A stretch of 12,757 nucleotides of DNA from Deltaproteobacteria bacterium (lineage in GTDB: Bacteria; Desulfobacterota; Syntrophia; Syntrophales; UBA5619): the NCBI GenBank assembly GCA_026388345.1, contig JAPLJY010000084.1:1-12757 (forward strand), written 5' to 3'. The notes under the pieces are model-generated. The model was not told the origin of the DNA, did not search any database, and saw only the letters and a program-made list of their open reading frames with translations. Within the stretch, counting starts at the first letter, position 1. Every line of letters begins with the position of its first letter. A program made the translations under genes and the position numbers. Shown piece by piece: positions 1-7,729 of the stretch.

Positions 1-892
1 CGGTCCGCTGGCGCACGGCCAGGGTCAGGTGCGCCCGGTAACCGGCCGCCAGACCGATCAAAAGGGCTGTCAGGATGGCGATCGCCAGTGTTATTGAGTG
101 GAACTGGAGGAGGGGTTTTTCCACGGACGCGGTCCAGCCCTCCGCGGGCAGGGCGGCCAGTTTCCAGAATCCGTCGGGGATGTCGACCTGAACGAAAACG
201 GGGTTTTCCGCCAGTACGGTTTTCTTCCCGGACAGGAGACGGCCGGAACGATCCAGCAGCGCGATCTGCAGACCCTGCGGCGGGGAATCCAGACCCGCCT
301 CGGTGAGGATGGGGGGGAGGTCCAGGACGACGGAGACCAGGCCCCAGAGGCTGTCCCCGGTGTAAAGGGGCTGTCTTGCGACGAGTCCCAGTCCCTTGGG
401 GCGAAGCGCATAAGGGCCGCTGATCACGATCCGGTGCGAGCGGACGGCGCGCTGGACGTCCGCGCGGATCTGCGGGCGGGCGTCGTGGAGAAGATCCTGC
501 CCGGTCAGACTCTCGTTGCTTCCCGTCGGGTATATGAACTGGGTGATCCCGCCGGGGGCGATGGAGAGGCTGCGAATGCCGCTGGTCCCGCTGCTGAGCC
601 CTGTCCCAAAGGCGGCGAATTCCGCCGGGGCGATCCCCTTGTTGGCGCGGATGTATTCCTCCGCGAAGGTCTTGAGCGCCTTCAGGATGGCCAGACGGCC
701 GTTGATTTCCGTGCCGAGGGCTCGGCCCTGGACCGTTAGGATTTCGGTGACCTGGGCGCGTTTTTCAGCGATCAGCCTCTCCTGGAACCATAACCCGGTC
801 CACCAACAGGCCGGCAGCAGCAGGGCCAGCGCGAGCAGGGCGGCGATCACGGATCGGCGGCGGGGTCTGTTCTGCAACGGTGATGTAGTCAT
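1..892 (-). CDS. CHASE-domain membrane sensor protein, N-terminal part (C-terminus outside window)
   Basis: I translated this frame by hand; 297 codons are open from ATG at 892 to the window edge. It starts with a basic stretch and a membrane helix (about residues 15-36), then a periplasmic domain, then a second helix (about 266-285) followed by R-A-H. The periplasmic part has the CHASE pattern: F-I-Y-P near 119-122, G-x-N-E-S-L-x-G-x-D-L-L at 124-135, and S-G-P-Y with G-L-G-L-V-A-R-Q-P-L-Y at 158-177. CHASE domains sense small extracellular ligands and feed a cytoplasmic output such as PAS, histidine kinase or GGDEF; that output is not in the window, so its type is unknown. ATG 892 has only a modest GAGG upstream; an in-frame GTG at 907 is the alternative. 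The gene is divergent from the HDOD gene. Domain assignment is by pattern recognition. Confidence 0.8.
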   Translation of the reverse strand, partial: MTTSPLQNRPRRRSVIAALLALALLLPACWWTGLWFQERLIAEKRAQVTEILTVQGRALGTEINGRLAILKALKTFAEEYIRANKGIAPAEFAAFGTGLSSGTSGIRSLSIAPGGITQFIYPTGSNESLTGQDLLHDARPQIRADVQRAVRSHRIVISGPYALRPKGLGLVARQPLYTGDSLWGLVSVVLDLPPILTEAGLDSPPQGLQIALLDRSGRLLSGKKTVLAENPVFVQVDIPDGFWKLAALPAEGWTASVEKPLLQFHSITLAIAILTALLIGLAAGYRAHLTLAVRQRT

Positions 893-962
893 GGGCCTCA
901 ACGTCACGACGGAAGGTGTTTGAAAAATCCCTCCGATCGGTTCTGTCTGTCGACAGCCTTAA

Positions 963-1003
963 GGTTGCCGGTTTTGCCTCTCCTGAATCGAAATCCGGCA
1001 ACC
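963..1003. repeat. 9-bp inverted repeat in the leader of the CHASE sensor gene
   Basis: GGTTGCCGG at 963-971 and CCGGCAACC at 995-1003 are perfect inverted arms separated by 23 bases. They lie between the predicted promoter and the start codon of the minus-strand gene, so a leader hairpin would form. No run of T follows, so this is not a standard terminator. Further CCGG blocks nearby (1015-1018, 1027-1030) could give alternative pairings. No function can be assigned. Confidence 0.45.
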
Positions 1004-1019
1004 GGCCATGTTTTCCGGT

Positions 1020-1048
1020 AAAATAGCCGGTCGTTTTCCTCCTGTCAA
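1020..1048 (-). promoter_or_regulatory. Sigma70-like promoter for the CHASE sensor gene
   Basis: On the minus strand TTGACA (1048-1043) is followed by exactly 17 bases and TATTTT (1025-1020). The -35 box is perfect and the -10 box matches 4 of 6. Transcription would begin near 1013 and give a leader of about 120 bases before ATG 892. Confidence 0.5.
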
Positions 1049-1155
1049 GGGTTAATCGGGTCTGGTTCACCCCAAGCTGGCGGGGATGTGGACTTATCGG
1101 AAGGGATGTGCTATTGAATCCGTGCTTTTTTCTTTATGGAATCCGGGGGGCGAAG

Positions 1156-1998
1156 ATGAGCGTCATCAGGAAAGACCTTTTTGAAACCGTCGAAAGAATG
1201 CCCGCCTTCCCGCAAAGCGTCCATCGGATCATTGAGTTGACGACCGACATCAATTCCGATCCCAAGGTCCTTGTGGAGGTCATCCAGCACGACCCGATAT
1301 TGGTCATGAAGATTCTCCGGCTGGTAAACTCTCCCTATTTCGGCCTTGCCCAGAAGATCACCTCCATCAACCACGCGGTCGTCTACATTGGAATCAACAC
1401 GGTCAAGAATCTGGCCTTGAGCACGGCAACCCTCGGTATGCTCCCGCGCACGAATTCGGCCGGGTTCGCAATGGATGCATTTCTGCTGCATTCATTGTCC
1501 ACCGCCATCATCGCAAGGATTCTGGCAAAGAAGCTAAACGTTATCGAACGCGATGTCTTCGATTTTTTTCTATCCGGTCTTTTGCACGATTTCGGCAAGA
1601 TCCTTTTTGCCCACTTTATGCCCCAGGAGTTTAAGAAGGCGTTGCTCATGGCCAAAGACAACGGGATACGTCTTTATGAAGCGGAAAGGGAAATTTTAAC
1701 GGCCGATCATACGCAAATCGGCTCCCTGCTTGGCGAAAAGTGGCATCTTCCACCCCGCATTGTCGCCTGTCTCAAGAACCACCACAATCATGATGGGGAA
1801 CCATCATTGATTACCGATGCGGTCATCGCCGCCGATCAGATCAGCAAGGATCTGAAAATCGGATATAGCGGCGAAAACATCATTGAAATCATTCCAGACA
1901 GGATTTCGGAGCGTTTCGGCGCCGACATGAAGGGCATCATCGATTCCCTGGGCGACATTCATGCAGAGATTGAAAAGGCATTGATATTCATTCAATAA
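1156..1998 (+). CDS. HDOD domain signalling protein
   Basis: 280 residues from ATG 1156. An upstream in-frame GTG at 1108 would add 16 residues (L-L-N-P-C-F-F...) that do not belong to the domain, and a G-rich stretch precedes 1156, so I prefer 1156. The HDOD domain fills most of the protein: M-P-A-F-P-Q at 15-20, the I-x-x-D-P-x-L region at 43-49, K-I-L-R-L-V-N-S-P-Y-F-G at 52-63, and L-L-H-D-F-G-K at 142-148, which keeps an HD pair (H144, D145). HDOD proteins are regulators related to HD phosphohydrolases and usually act in signalling without proven catalysis. No receiver, GGDEF or other output domain is attached. A metallo-hydrolase gene follows after 22 bases in the same direction, so the two are probably co-transcribed. 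Base composition is clearly less GC-rich than in the copper genes downstream. The pathway is unknown. Confidence 0.88.
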   Translation: MSVIRKDLFETVERMPAFPQSVHRIIELTTDINSDPKVLVEVIQHDPILVMKILRLVNSPYFGLAQKITSINHAVVYIGINTVKNLALSTATLGMLPRTNSAGFAMDAFLLHSLSTAIIARILAKKLNVIERDVFDFFLSGLLHDFGKILFAHFMPQEFKKALLMAKDNGIRLYEAEREILTADHTQIGSLLGEKWHLPPRIVACLKNHHNHDGEPSLITDAVIAADQISKDLKIGYSGENIIEIIPDRISERFGADMKGIIDSLGDIHAEIEKALIFIQ

Positions 1999-2020
1999 TG
2001 AATCATCCGGAGGGTCGGTT

Positions 2021-2908
2021 TTGAAGATACGTTTCTGGGGAGTCCGCGGTTCGATTCCTTCGCCGGGACCGAGAACGGTGAGATATGGCGGCAATACCAC
2101 GTGCATTGAAGTGGAAACCGACGACGGGCAGACGATCATCCTCGACGCCGGCACCGGCATATATTCCCTTTCGCAGGGCCTGCTGAAAAAAATGCCGTTG
2201 TGCTGCTCCATATTCATCACCCATACCCACTGGGACCATATTCAGGGTCTTCCCTTTTTTATTCCTTTTTTTATACCCGCAAACAGTGTCCGGATTTACG
2301 GCGGCTTTGATCCGGTCCTGCAGCGGGATATCAGGGATGTGCTGAGCCGCCAGATGGAGTATTGCTACTTTCCCGTTCGTGAGGCGGAACTGAAAGCGGA
2401 CATACAATACGGTTCTCTCTGCGAAAGGCAAACCGTGGAAATCGGATCGGCGAAGGTAACAAACATCCTCATGAATCATACGGTGCTCAATTTCGGCTAC
2501 CGGATCGATTGTAACGGGAAAAGTCTCTTCTTCACCGGAGACAATGAGAGATTGTACAATATTTACCATTCCGGGGACGATTGCTATTCCGAGTATGATA
2601 ATTTCATCTCCATCAAAAACGCAATGCTTGCCGATTTTATCAGGGGGGTCGATATCCTGATCGCCGACTCCGCATACACAGAGCAGGAATATCCGGCAAA
2701 AAGGGGATGGGGGCACGGCACGTTCGACATGTGCGTCGATATGGCAAGGAAAGCGGGTGTCAAGGCCCTCTATCTTACGCACCATGAGCCGCTCCGCAGT
2801 GACGACGAACTGGATTACATCGAAAGGCATCTTCGGGAAAAGTATTCAGGTGCAAACGAAGCGCTTGCCTTATCGATCGCGTACGAGGGTCTTGAGATTT
2901 CATTGTGA
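2021..2908 (+). CDS. MBL-fold metallo-hydrolase (COG1235/PhnP-like)
   Basis: 295 residues. The start is TTG 2021, supported by GGAGG seven bases upstream and by the family N-terminus K-I-R-F-W-G-V-R-G-S-I-P. Metal-binding residues are complete: H68-x-H70-x-D72-H73 (in T-H-T-H-W-D-H), H153 in M-N-H-T, D174 in F-T-G-D-N, D216 in A-D-S-A-Y, H232 in W-G-H-G, and H254/H255 in L-T-H-H-E. It is therefore expected to be an active binuclear-metal phosphodiesterase-like hydrolase in the cytoplasm; no signal peptide is present. Related proteins include PhnP cyclic phosphodiesterase and RNase Z relatives, but the substrate cannot be read from sequence. Its 22-base distance from the HDOD gene suggests a shared signalling role. 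The copper chaperone gene follows after another 22 bases, but the shift in composition suggests that join is more recent. Confidence 0.88.
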   Translation: MKIRFWGVRGSIPSPGPRTVRYGGNTTCIEVETDDGQTIILDAGTGIYSLSQGLLKKMPLCCSIFITHTHWDHIQGLPFFIPFFIPANSVRIYGGFDPVLQRDIRDVLSRQMEYCYFPVREAELKADIQYGSLCERQTVEIGSAKVTNILMNHTVLNFGYRIDCNGKSLFFTGDNERLYNIYHSGDDCYSEYDNFISIKNAMLADFIRGVDILIADSAYTEQEYPAKRGWGHGTFDMCVDMARKAGVKALYLTHHEPLRSDDELDYIERHLREKYSGANEALALSIAYEGLEISL

Positions 2909-2930
2909 TCGGATCAAGAAGGAGAAAACG

Positions 2931-3131
2931 ATGACGACTATCAAAATCAGCGGAATGACCTGCCGGCACTGCGTCATGGCCGTGACCAAGGCGCTCGGCG
3001 GCATCGACGGAATCAGGGATGTGCAGGTGGACCTGGAGAAGGGCGAGGCGGCCTTCACGGAGGAGAAGCCGATTGATCGGGCGCTGATCCGGGAGCGGAT
3101 CGTAAAAGCGGGGTTCGACGTTGCCGACTGA
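2931..3131 (+). CDS. copZ: CopZ-like heavy-metal-associated (HMA) copper chaperone
   Basis: 66 residues, a single ferredoxin-like HMA domain. The metal site is G-M-T-C-R-H-C (residues 8-14) near the N-terminus, and the C-terminal half has the usual [12 protein letters not shown] end. The size is typical of free CopZ-type chaperones, which carry Cu(I) in the cytoplasm to the ATPase. The start is ATG 2931, with AAGGAG about eight bases upstream. The stop overlaps the first codons of copA by 11 bases, which implies translational coupling and supports copper as the cargo. The ligand is inferred from context; HMA domains can also bind other soft metals. No CueR, CsoR or CopY regulator gene is seen nearby. 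Confidence 0.9.
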   Translation: MTTIKISGMTCRHCVMAVTKALGGIDGIRDVQVDLEKGEAAFTEEKPIDRALIRERIVKAGFDVAD

Positions 3132-5472
3132 CCGGACCCTCAAAACGACCGTTACCGTGGGCGGGATGAGCTGCGCCGCCTGCGTCCGCCGCGTGGAGAA
3201 CGCCCTCCGGGAGGTCCCGGGGGTGACGGACGTCGCGGTGAACCTCGCGACCGCACGGGCGACCGTCTCCCACAATCCCGGCTGGGCCGGCGTCGAGGCG
3301 CTCCGGCAGGTGATCGCCGATCAGGGGTACGACTTCCTGGGGATCCCCGACGACGCCCGCGAGGACCCGATCGGCGCGGCGCGCGAGCGGGAGATCCGGG
3401 ACCTTAGGACACGCTTTGCCGTCGGGATCGTCCTTTCCGGCATCATCTTCCTCGGCTCGATGCAGCACTGGTTCCCGTTTCTGATGGGGATACCCCGGCA
3501 GCCGCTCCTGATCGGCCTCTTTTTCCTGACGACGCCGGTCGTCTTCTGGGTGGGGAGCCGGTTCTTCATCGGGGCGCTCAAGGCGGCCCGCCAGAAGACG
3601 ACGGACATGAACACGCTGGTCGCCGTCGGGGCGCTTGCGGCCTGGCTCTACTCATCGCTGGCCACCTTCTTCCCGCGGTTTTTCGCCGGGGCGGAGATCA
3701 TGCCCCACGTCTATTACGACGGGGCGGCCTTCATCGTGACCCTGATCATCCTCGGCCGGCTCCTGGAGGCGCGGGCGAAGGGGAAGACCTCCCAGGCGAT
3801 TCAGCGCCTGATAGGGCTCAAACCCAAAACGGCCCGCGTCGTCCGCGACGGCGCCGAGACGGATATCCCGATTGAGGGGGTCATCAAGGGCGACCTCGTC
3901 GTCGTCCGGCCCGGGGAGAAGATCCCCACGGACGGCGTGGTGGTCTCCGGGAATTCCAGCGTCGACGAGTCGATGCTGACCGGGGAGAGCATGCCGGTCG
4001 CCAAGGAGGCGGGGACGGAGGTCTTCGCCGCGACGCTCAACCGGACCGGGAGCTTCACGTTCCGGGCGACCCGGATCGGCGCCGAGACGGCGCTCGCCCG
4101 GATCATCCGCCTCGTCGAGGAGGCGCAGGGGTCCAAGGCCCCGATCCAGCGACTCGCGGACAAGGTCGCCTCCATCTTTGTCCCCGTCGTCTTCGGAATC
4201 GGCCTGCTCACCTTCGCGGTCTGGCAGTTCCTCGTTCCCGACCCCGTCTTCAGCCGCGCCCTGCTCAATTTCGTCTCCGTCCTCGTCATCGCCTGCCCCT
4301 GCGCGCTGGGGCTTGCGACCCCCACGGCGGTCATGGTCGGGACGGGGCTCGGGGCGGAAAACGGCATCCTGATCAAGGGGGGGGAGAGCCTGGAGAACGC
4401 CTATCGCCTGCGGACGGTCGTCTTCGACAAGACCGGGACGCTGACCCGCGGCGAGCCGGAGGTGACGGACATGGTTCCCGCCCCCGGAATCGCGCCGGCG
4501 GAGGTTTTGCAGGCCGCCCTCGACATCGAGGCCGTCTCCGAACACCCCCTCGCCCGGGCGGTCCTGGAGCGGGCAAAGGCGGACGGCATGCATGCTGCGG
4601 AGGTTACCGGGTTTGAGGCCGTCTCCGGCCTTGGGGCGAAGGCCGTCCGGAACGGGAAGGCCCTGCTCCTCGGCAACCGCCGTTTTCTGGAAGGGGAGGG
4701 GATCGCGATCGGAGGCGCGCCGGATGATGAAACGGGTTTGACCGGCGGGCAGAGCTCTCCCGTGCTGTCGGACCGGCGTGCTTTGCCGGAGGGGGAGGGA
4801 ATCGCGGGTGGCGGCATGGAAGCTGAGGCTGCGAGGCTCTCCGGCGAGGGGAAGACCTCCGTCTTCGTGGCGGAGGGCGGCCGGATTCTGGGCCTGCTGG
4901 GATTTGCCGATCAACCCAAACCCTCCGCGGCAGCGGCGGTCGCCGCCTTGAAGGGAATGGGACTCAAGATCGCGATGATCACGGGAGACAACGCCGGGAC
5001 GGCCAAGGCGATGGGCAGGATTCTCGGCATCGACCGGATCCTCTCGGAGGTGCTCCCGGGCGACAAGGCCGCGGAAATCCGGCGCCTCCGGGAGGCGGGC
5101 GAGGTCGTGGCGATGGTGGGGGACGGGATCAACGACGCCCCGGCGCTCGCGGCCGCCGACATCGGGATCGCGATCGGCGCGGGGACGGACGTGGCGATCG
5201 AGGCCTCCGACATCACGCTCATGCGGGATGACCTCCTCGCCGTGCCGCGGGCGATCCGCCTCTCCTTCGAGACGATGCGGACGATCCGCCAGAACCTCTT
5301 CTGGGCGTTCATCTACAACATCATCGGGATCCCGATCGCCGCGGGCGTTCTCTACCCCCTCTGGGGGATCCTCCTCAATCCGGAATTCGCCGCGGCCGCG
5401 ATGGCGATGAGTTCCGTCTCGGTTGTCGGCAATTCCCTCCGCCTGCGCCGCCGCTGGAAAAAACTTTTTTGA
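3121..5472 (+). CDS. copA: Cu(I)-translocating P1B-type ATPase (CopA)
   Basis: 783 residues, a complete copper-exporting P-type ATPase of the inner membrane. In order: one N-terminal HMA domain with G-M-S-C-A-A-C (C18, C21); membrane helices; actuator domain with T-G-E-S at 287-290; the transport motif C392-P-C394; the phosphorylation site D436-K-T-G-T; the nucleotide-domain H475-P pair in S-E-H-P-L-A; and the hinge G-D-G-I-N-D at 667-672. The last helices carry Y-N (F-I-Y-N-I-I-G) and M-S-S ([10 protein letters not shown]), the signature of the Cu(I) class P1B-1. The start is TTG 3121, inside the end of copZ; the next candidate ATG lies inside the HMA metal motif and would destroy it. The N-domain holds an unusual glycine-rich insert near residues 524-562 flanked by a short repeat. 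The stop directly abuts the stop of the convergent flavin reductase-rubredoxin gene. Confidence 0.95.
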   Translation: MPTDRTLKTTVTVGGMSCAACVRRVENALREVPGVTDVAVNLATARATVSHNPGWAGVEALRQVIADQGYDFLGIPDDAREDPIGAAREREIRDLRTRFAVGIVLSGIIFLGSMQHWFPFLMGIPRQPLLIGLFFLTTPVVFWVGSRFFIGALKAARQKTTDMNTLVAVGALAAWLYSSLATFFPRFFAGAEIMPHVYYDGAAFIVTLIILGRLLEARAKGKTSQAIQRLIGLKPKTARVVRDGAETDIPIEGVIKGDLVVVRPGEKIPTDGVVVSGNSSVDESMLTGESMPVAKEAGTEVFAATLNRTGSFTFRATRIGAETALARIIRLVEEAQGSKAPIQRLADKVASIFVPVVFGIGLLTFAVWQFLVPDPVFSRALLNFVSVLVIACPCALGLATPTAVMVGTGLGAENGILIKGGESLENAYRLRTVVFDKTGTLTRGEPEVTDMVPAPGIAPAEVLQAALDIEAVSEHPLARAVLERAKADGMHAAEVTGFEAVSGLGAKAVRNGKALLLGNRRFLEGEGIAIGGAPDDETGLTGGQSSPVLSDRRALPEGEGIAGGGMEAEAARLSGEGKTSVFVAEGGRILGLLGFADQPKPSAAAAVAALKGMGLKIAMITGDNAGTAKAMGRILGIDRILSEVLPGDKAAEIRRLREAGEVVAMVGDGINDAPALAAADIGIAIGAGTDVAIEASDITLMRDDLLAVPRAIRLSFETMRTIRQNLFWAFIYNIIGIPIAAGVLYPLWGILLNPEFAAAAMAMSSVSVVGNSLRLRRRWKKLF
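4691..4806 (+). repeat. Direct repeat flanking an in-frame insert within copA
   Basis: A 17-base stretch at 4691-4707 (AAGGGGAGGGGATCGCG) recurs at 4790-4806 with two mismatches, an offset of 99 bases or 33 codons, so the frame is kept. In the protein, E-G-E-G-I-A-I-G-G and E-G-E-G-I-A-G-G-G bracket about 24 residues of low-complexity sequence. Typical CopA proteins pass directly from N-R-R-F-L-x-x-x-G-I to the E-A-E-A-A-R-L helix here. This is consistent with a segmental duplication or small insertion into the nucleotide-binding domain. Confidence 0.6.
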
Positions 5473-6174
5473 TCAGGCCTCTTTTTCGAACTTGTCCTTC
5501 TCCGCCCCGCAGACGGGGCAAACCCATCCTGCCGGGAGCTCTTCGAAGCGGGTTCCCGCCTTGACGTTCCCCTCCGGGTCGCCCTTTTCCGGGTCATAGA
5601 TGTAGCCGCAGACCGTGCAGGTGTAGCGCGCCGCCTGTGCAACGGGGGCCGCCGCGGGCCTCTGCGGCGCCTGCTCCTGGTAGGTGGGGGCGTTCTTCGG
5701 GGCCCTGCCCCCCTTGACCGCGTGGTAATAGGCGTAGGTCATCGGCTCCGCGGCACCGAGGACGTCGCATTCGACGACCCGGCCGAGAAAGATCGTATGG
5801 GTCCCGCAGTCCAGCTCTCCCACGACCTCCGCCTCGATGAAGGCGACGGCATGGTCGGTGACGACCGGGACGCCGGTTTTCCCGATCCGGGTCCCGATGC
5901 CCTCGAACTTGTTGATGTCGCGGCCGCACTTGAAGCCGAACTGGCCGATCATCGTCATCGGTGTCTCCTCCTCCAGGATGGAGACGGAAAACCGCCGGCT
6001 GGCCGCGATGTGTTCGTGGGTGAAGTTCTGCTTGTTGATGCTGACCGCGACGGTGGGCGGCTCCGAGGTAACCTGGAAAACGGTGTTGGCGATCTGGCCG
6101 TTGAACCGCCCCTCCTTCCCGGAGGTGATCACATAGAGGCCGTAACTGAGTTTGTAAAACGCGGATTTGTTCAT
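5473..6174 (-). CDS. Flavin reductase-like / rubredoxin fusion (high-molecular-weight rubredoxin type)
   Basis: 233 residues. Residues 1-155 form an FMN-binding flavin reductase domain (start [12 protein letters not shown]; later F-T-H-E and [11 protein letters not shown]). An Ala/Pro/Gln-rich linker (about 160-180) leads to a complete C-terminal rubredoxin with iron ligands C186-x-x-C189-G-Y and C219-P-x-C222-G. This order matches the Hrb proteins of anaerobes, which move electrons from NAD(P)H through FMN to an Fe(S-Cys)4 centre and on to oxygen- or NO-reducing flavodiiron proteins. No such partner is in the window, so that role is family knowledge. The start is ATG 6174, with AAGGAG about eight bases upstream. 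It is the last gene of the maf-yggS run, 37 bases after the membrane-protein gene. Its stop is immediately adjacent to the copA stop. Confidence 0.9.
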   Translation of the reverse strand: MNKSAFYKLSYGLYVITSGKEGRFNGQIANTVFQVTSEPPTVAVSINKQNFTHEHIAASRRFSVSILEEETPMTMIGQFGFKCGRDINKFEGIGTRIGKTGVPVVTDHAVAFIEAEVVGELDCGTHTIFLGRVVECDVLGAAEPMTYAYYHAVKGGRAPKNAPTYQEQAPQRPAAAPVAQAARYTCTVCGYIYDPEKGDPEGNVKAGTRFEELPAGWVCPVCGAEKDKFEKEA

Positions 6175-6211
6175 CGTCTGTTCTCCTTCATTGAAGTGGA
6201 TGTGATAACGC

Positions 6212-6952
6212 CTACCGGATCTCCGGTGTTGCCGAGAGGTCGAAGGGGTTCGTCCTCATGGCGAAGGAGAAGAGGTAGGGGTAGTTTTCGCGCAGGTGCT
6301 GCATATAGTCGAGCCATTCCGCCGTCAAGAGACCATAAACGCGCTTCATGTCCGTGGCGATGTGGAGACGGTCCGCCTCCATTAGTTCCCGCACGTCCGA
6401 CCGGGAGGCGAGCTCCTCCGTCAGGTGGAATACGGCCATCAGCAGGCTGGTGAAGGTGTCGTGTTCGAGGAGATTCGGATTCTCCAGGAGACGCAGCAGG
6501 AATTCACGCTGGACGAGCAGCGTTTCCCGCATCGCGGCGAGGTCCCCGCAGTGCTCGTCGATCCTGTATTCGTAGCCGCGGATGCGTCGTTTTGCATCCC
6601 CGAACTGTTCCTTTGTCCAGTGTCCGGTCACGATCAGCTCCCGGCGGATCCGCTCCGCACCGGGGTCGCAGGCGGCCAGCTCGCCGAGCAGGCGGGTTCC
6701 CACCTCGCTGAAGAAGGCCCCGATGACCATGTTGAGCTTCTCCATGAGGGCGCGTTTCTCCCGGAGGTTCAGCACCTGGTGGATGATCAGCGTGACCAGG
6801 AGAACCTCGATGAAGACGAAGGCGATATCGCTGATGAGATATAAGAAGATTTGGCGGGCGTCCCGGAAGATCGCGTAGTGGATCAGGTAGAAGATGGCCG
6901 ACAGCGCGATCAGGATGATGCCCAACCGGATCTGCCAGTGGGATTTCTTCAT
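6212..6952 (-). CDS. Conserved two-helix membrane protein of unknown function
   Basis: 246 residues from ATG 6952, which has AAGGAG about nine bases upstream. The open frame extends much further upstream, but that extension crosses the palindrome and lies over yggS in another frame, so it is not credible. The N-terminus is M-K-K-S-H-W-Q-I-R. Two membrane helices follow (about residues 9-27 and 36-59), separated by a short loop with R-D-A. A long, mainly helical cytoplasmic part follows, beginning [23 protein letters not shown]. No catalytic motif is visible. I recall similar proteins as conserved hypotheticals in Geobacter-like genomes, but cannot verify that here. It lies between yggS and the rubredoxin gene and is probably co-transcribed with them. 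The upstream hairpin may separate its expression from that of yggS. Confidence 0.8.
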   Translation of the reverse strand: MKKSHWQIRLGIILIALSAIFYLIHYAIFRDARQIFLYLISDIAFVFIEVLLVTLIIHQVLNLREKRALMEKLNMVIGAFFSEVGTRLLGELAACDPGAERIRRELIVTGHWTKEQFGDAKRRIRGYEYRIDEHCGDLAAMRETLLVQREFLLRLLENPNLLEHDTFTSLLMAVFHLTEELASRSDVRELMEADRLHIATDMKRVYGLLTAEWLDYMQHLRENYPYLFSFAMRTNPFDLSATPEIR

Positions 6953-6975
6953 CGTTTTCGTCTCCTTAGGAATAT

Positions 6976-7035
6976 GGAATATAGGGACACTTCCCCTATT
7001 TTTTCCGGAAAATAGGGGAAGTGTCCCTATATTCC
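6976..7035. repeat. Perfect 27-bp inverted repeat (REP/MITE-like palindrome)
   Basis: Arms 6976-7002 and 7009-7035 are perfectly complementary over 27 bases, with the 6-base loop TTCCGG. The core reads GGGACACTTCCCCTATTTT. The element starts about eight bases upstream of the ribosome binding site of the membrane-protein gene, and its other arm contains the yggS stop codon (7027-7029). It lacks a terminal T-run, so it is not a textbook terminator, though such a stem would affect transcript stability. I recall similar GGGACACTTCCCC palindromes as dispersed repeats linked to REP-associated tyrosine transposases, but no transposase is in the window; that link is inference. Confidence 0.85.
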
Positions 7036-7716
7036 CCGTTCGCCGAAGATCCCCCGGCCGATCCGGACGATCGTCGCCCCCTCCTCGACGGCGACGCCGT
7101 AATCCCCGGTCATCCCCATCGAAAGCTCCCGCATCTCCACGCGGGGGATCCGCTCGGCCTCGACCCGATCCCGGAGTTCCCGGAGCGCCCGGAAACAGGG
7201 CCGCGCCTCTTCCGGATCGTCGAACCAGGGGGGCATGGTCATGAGCCCCCGGATCGAAAGGTTCGGGAGCGGGGCGACCGCGCGGACAAGTTTGACGGCA
7301 TCCGCGATCGGGACGCCGCTTTTCGTCTCCTCCCCGGCGACGCTGATCTCGATGAGCACTTTCATCACGAGACCGGCCTCCCGGGCACGCCGGTCGATCT
7401 CGGCGGCAAGCTCCAGCCGGTCCACCGAGTGGATCATGTCGAAGAGGCGGACGGCGTACTTTGCCTTGTTCGTCTGGAGCCGGCCGATCAGATGCCACTC
7501 GCACGCCTTCCCCATCGTTTCGAGCTTCCGCTTCGCCTCCTGGACATAGTTTTCGCCGATGATGTCCACGTGGGCCCGCACGGCCGCGGCAATCCGGTCA
7601 TCGTCGACCGTCTTCGTCACCGCCATCAGGCGCACGTCCGAAGGAGAGCGGCCCGACCGTCCGGCCGCCTCCGCAACGACCTCCCGGACCCGCCGGATGT
7701 TATCCGCAACGTCCAT
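7027..7716 (-). CDS. yggS: YggS/PROSC family PLP homeostasis protein
   Basis: 229 residues. It is a pyridoxal-phosphate-binding single-domain TIM-barrel protein that buffers and delivers PLP and has no known enzyme reaction. Evidence: M-A-V-T-K at 31-35, with K35 as the expected PLP lysine; I-G-E-N-Y-V-Q-E; W-H-L-I-G-R-L-Q-T-N-K; I-H-S-V-D-R; the L-M-T-M-P segment; and the closing E-L-S-M-G-M-T-G-D-Y with V-R-I-G-R-G-I-F-G-E-R. The start is ATG 7716, with GAGGG upstream; a TTG at 7746 would overlap the end of maf. The gene begins 13 bases after the maf stop. The final residues G-I and the TAG stop are encoded by the arm of the 27-bp palindrome, so the native C-terminal codons appear to have been replaced. 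Confidence 0.93.
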   Translation of the reverse strand: MDVADNIRRVREVVAEAAGRSGRSPSDVRLMAVTKTVDDDRIAAAVRAHVDIIGENYVQEAKRKLETMGKACEWHLIGRLQTNKAKYAVRLFDMIHSVDRLELAAEIDRRAREAGLVMKVLIEISVAGEETKSGVPIADAVKLVRAVAPLPNLSIRGLMTMPPWFDDPEEARPCFRALRELRDRVEAERIPRVEMRELSMGMTGDYGVAVEEGATIVRIGRGIFGERGI

Positions 7717-7729
7717 GATCCAAGCCCTC

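Noticed and set aside
98..739. 213-codon plus-strand frame at the window start
   Set aside because: It is the antisense shadow of the CHASE-domain frame, which shows a membrane helix, a recognisable sensor domain and a second helix.
2245..2275. Runs of T in the MBL hydrolase gene as a frameshift or terminator signal
   Set aside because: The frame encodes normal family sequence (L-P-F-F-I-P-F-F-I-P) across the runs and no GC stem precedes them.
3652..4914. 420-codon open frame on the minus strand opposite copA
   Set aside because: It lies antisense to a fully motif-complete CopA, and its product is low-complexity (rich in G, D, R, P), as expected from high-GC shadow frames.
6215..6228. ACCGGA/TCCGGT hairpin at the end of the membrane-protein gene
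   Set aside because: The loop is only two bases, there is no T-run, and it lies within coding sequence; probably chance in GC-rich DNA.
6976..7035. Palindrome as a standard intrinsic terminator for yggS
   Set aside because: No T-run follows the stem on the minus strand, and the next gene starts directly after it in the same direction.
6953..7504. N-terminal extension of the two-helix membrane protein to 430 residues
   Set aside because: The extension is R/P/D-rich, overlaps yggS in another frame and crosses the palindrome; ATG 6952 has a good ribosome binding site and a natural start.
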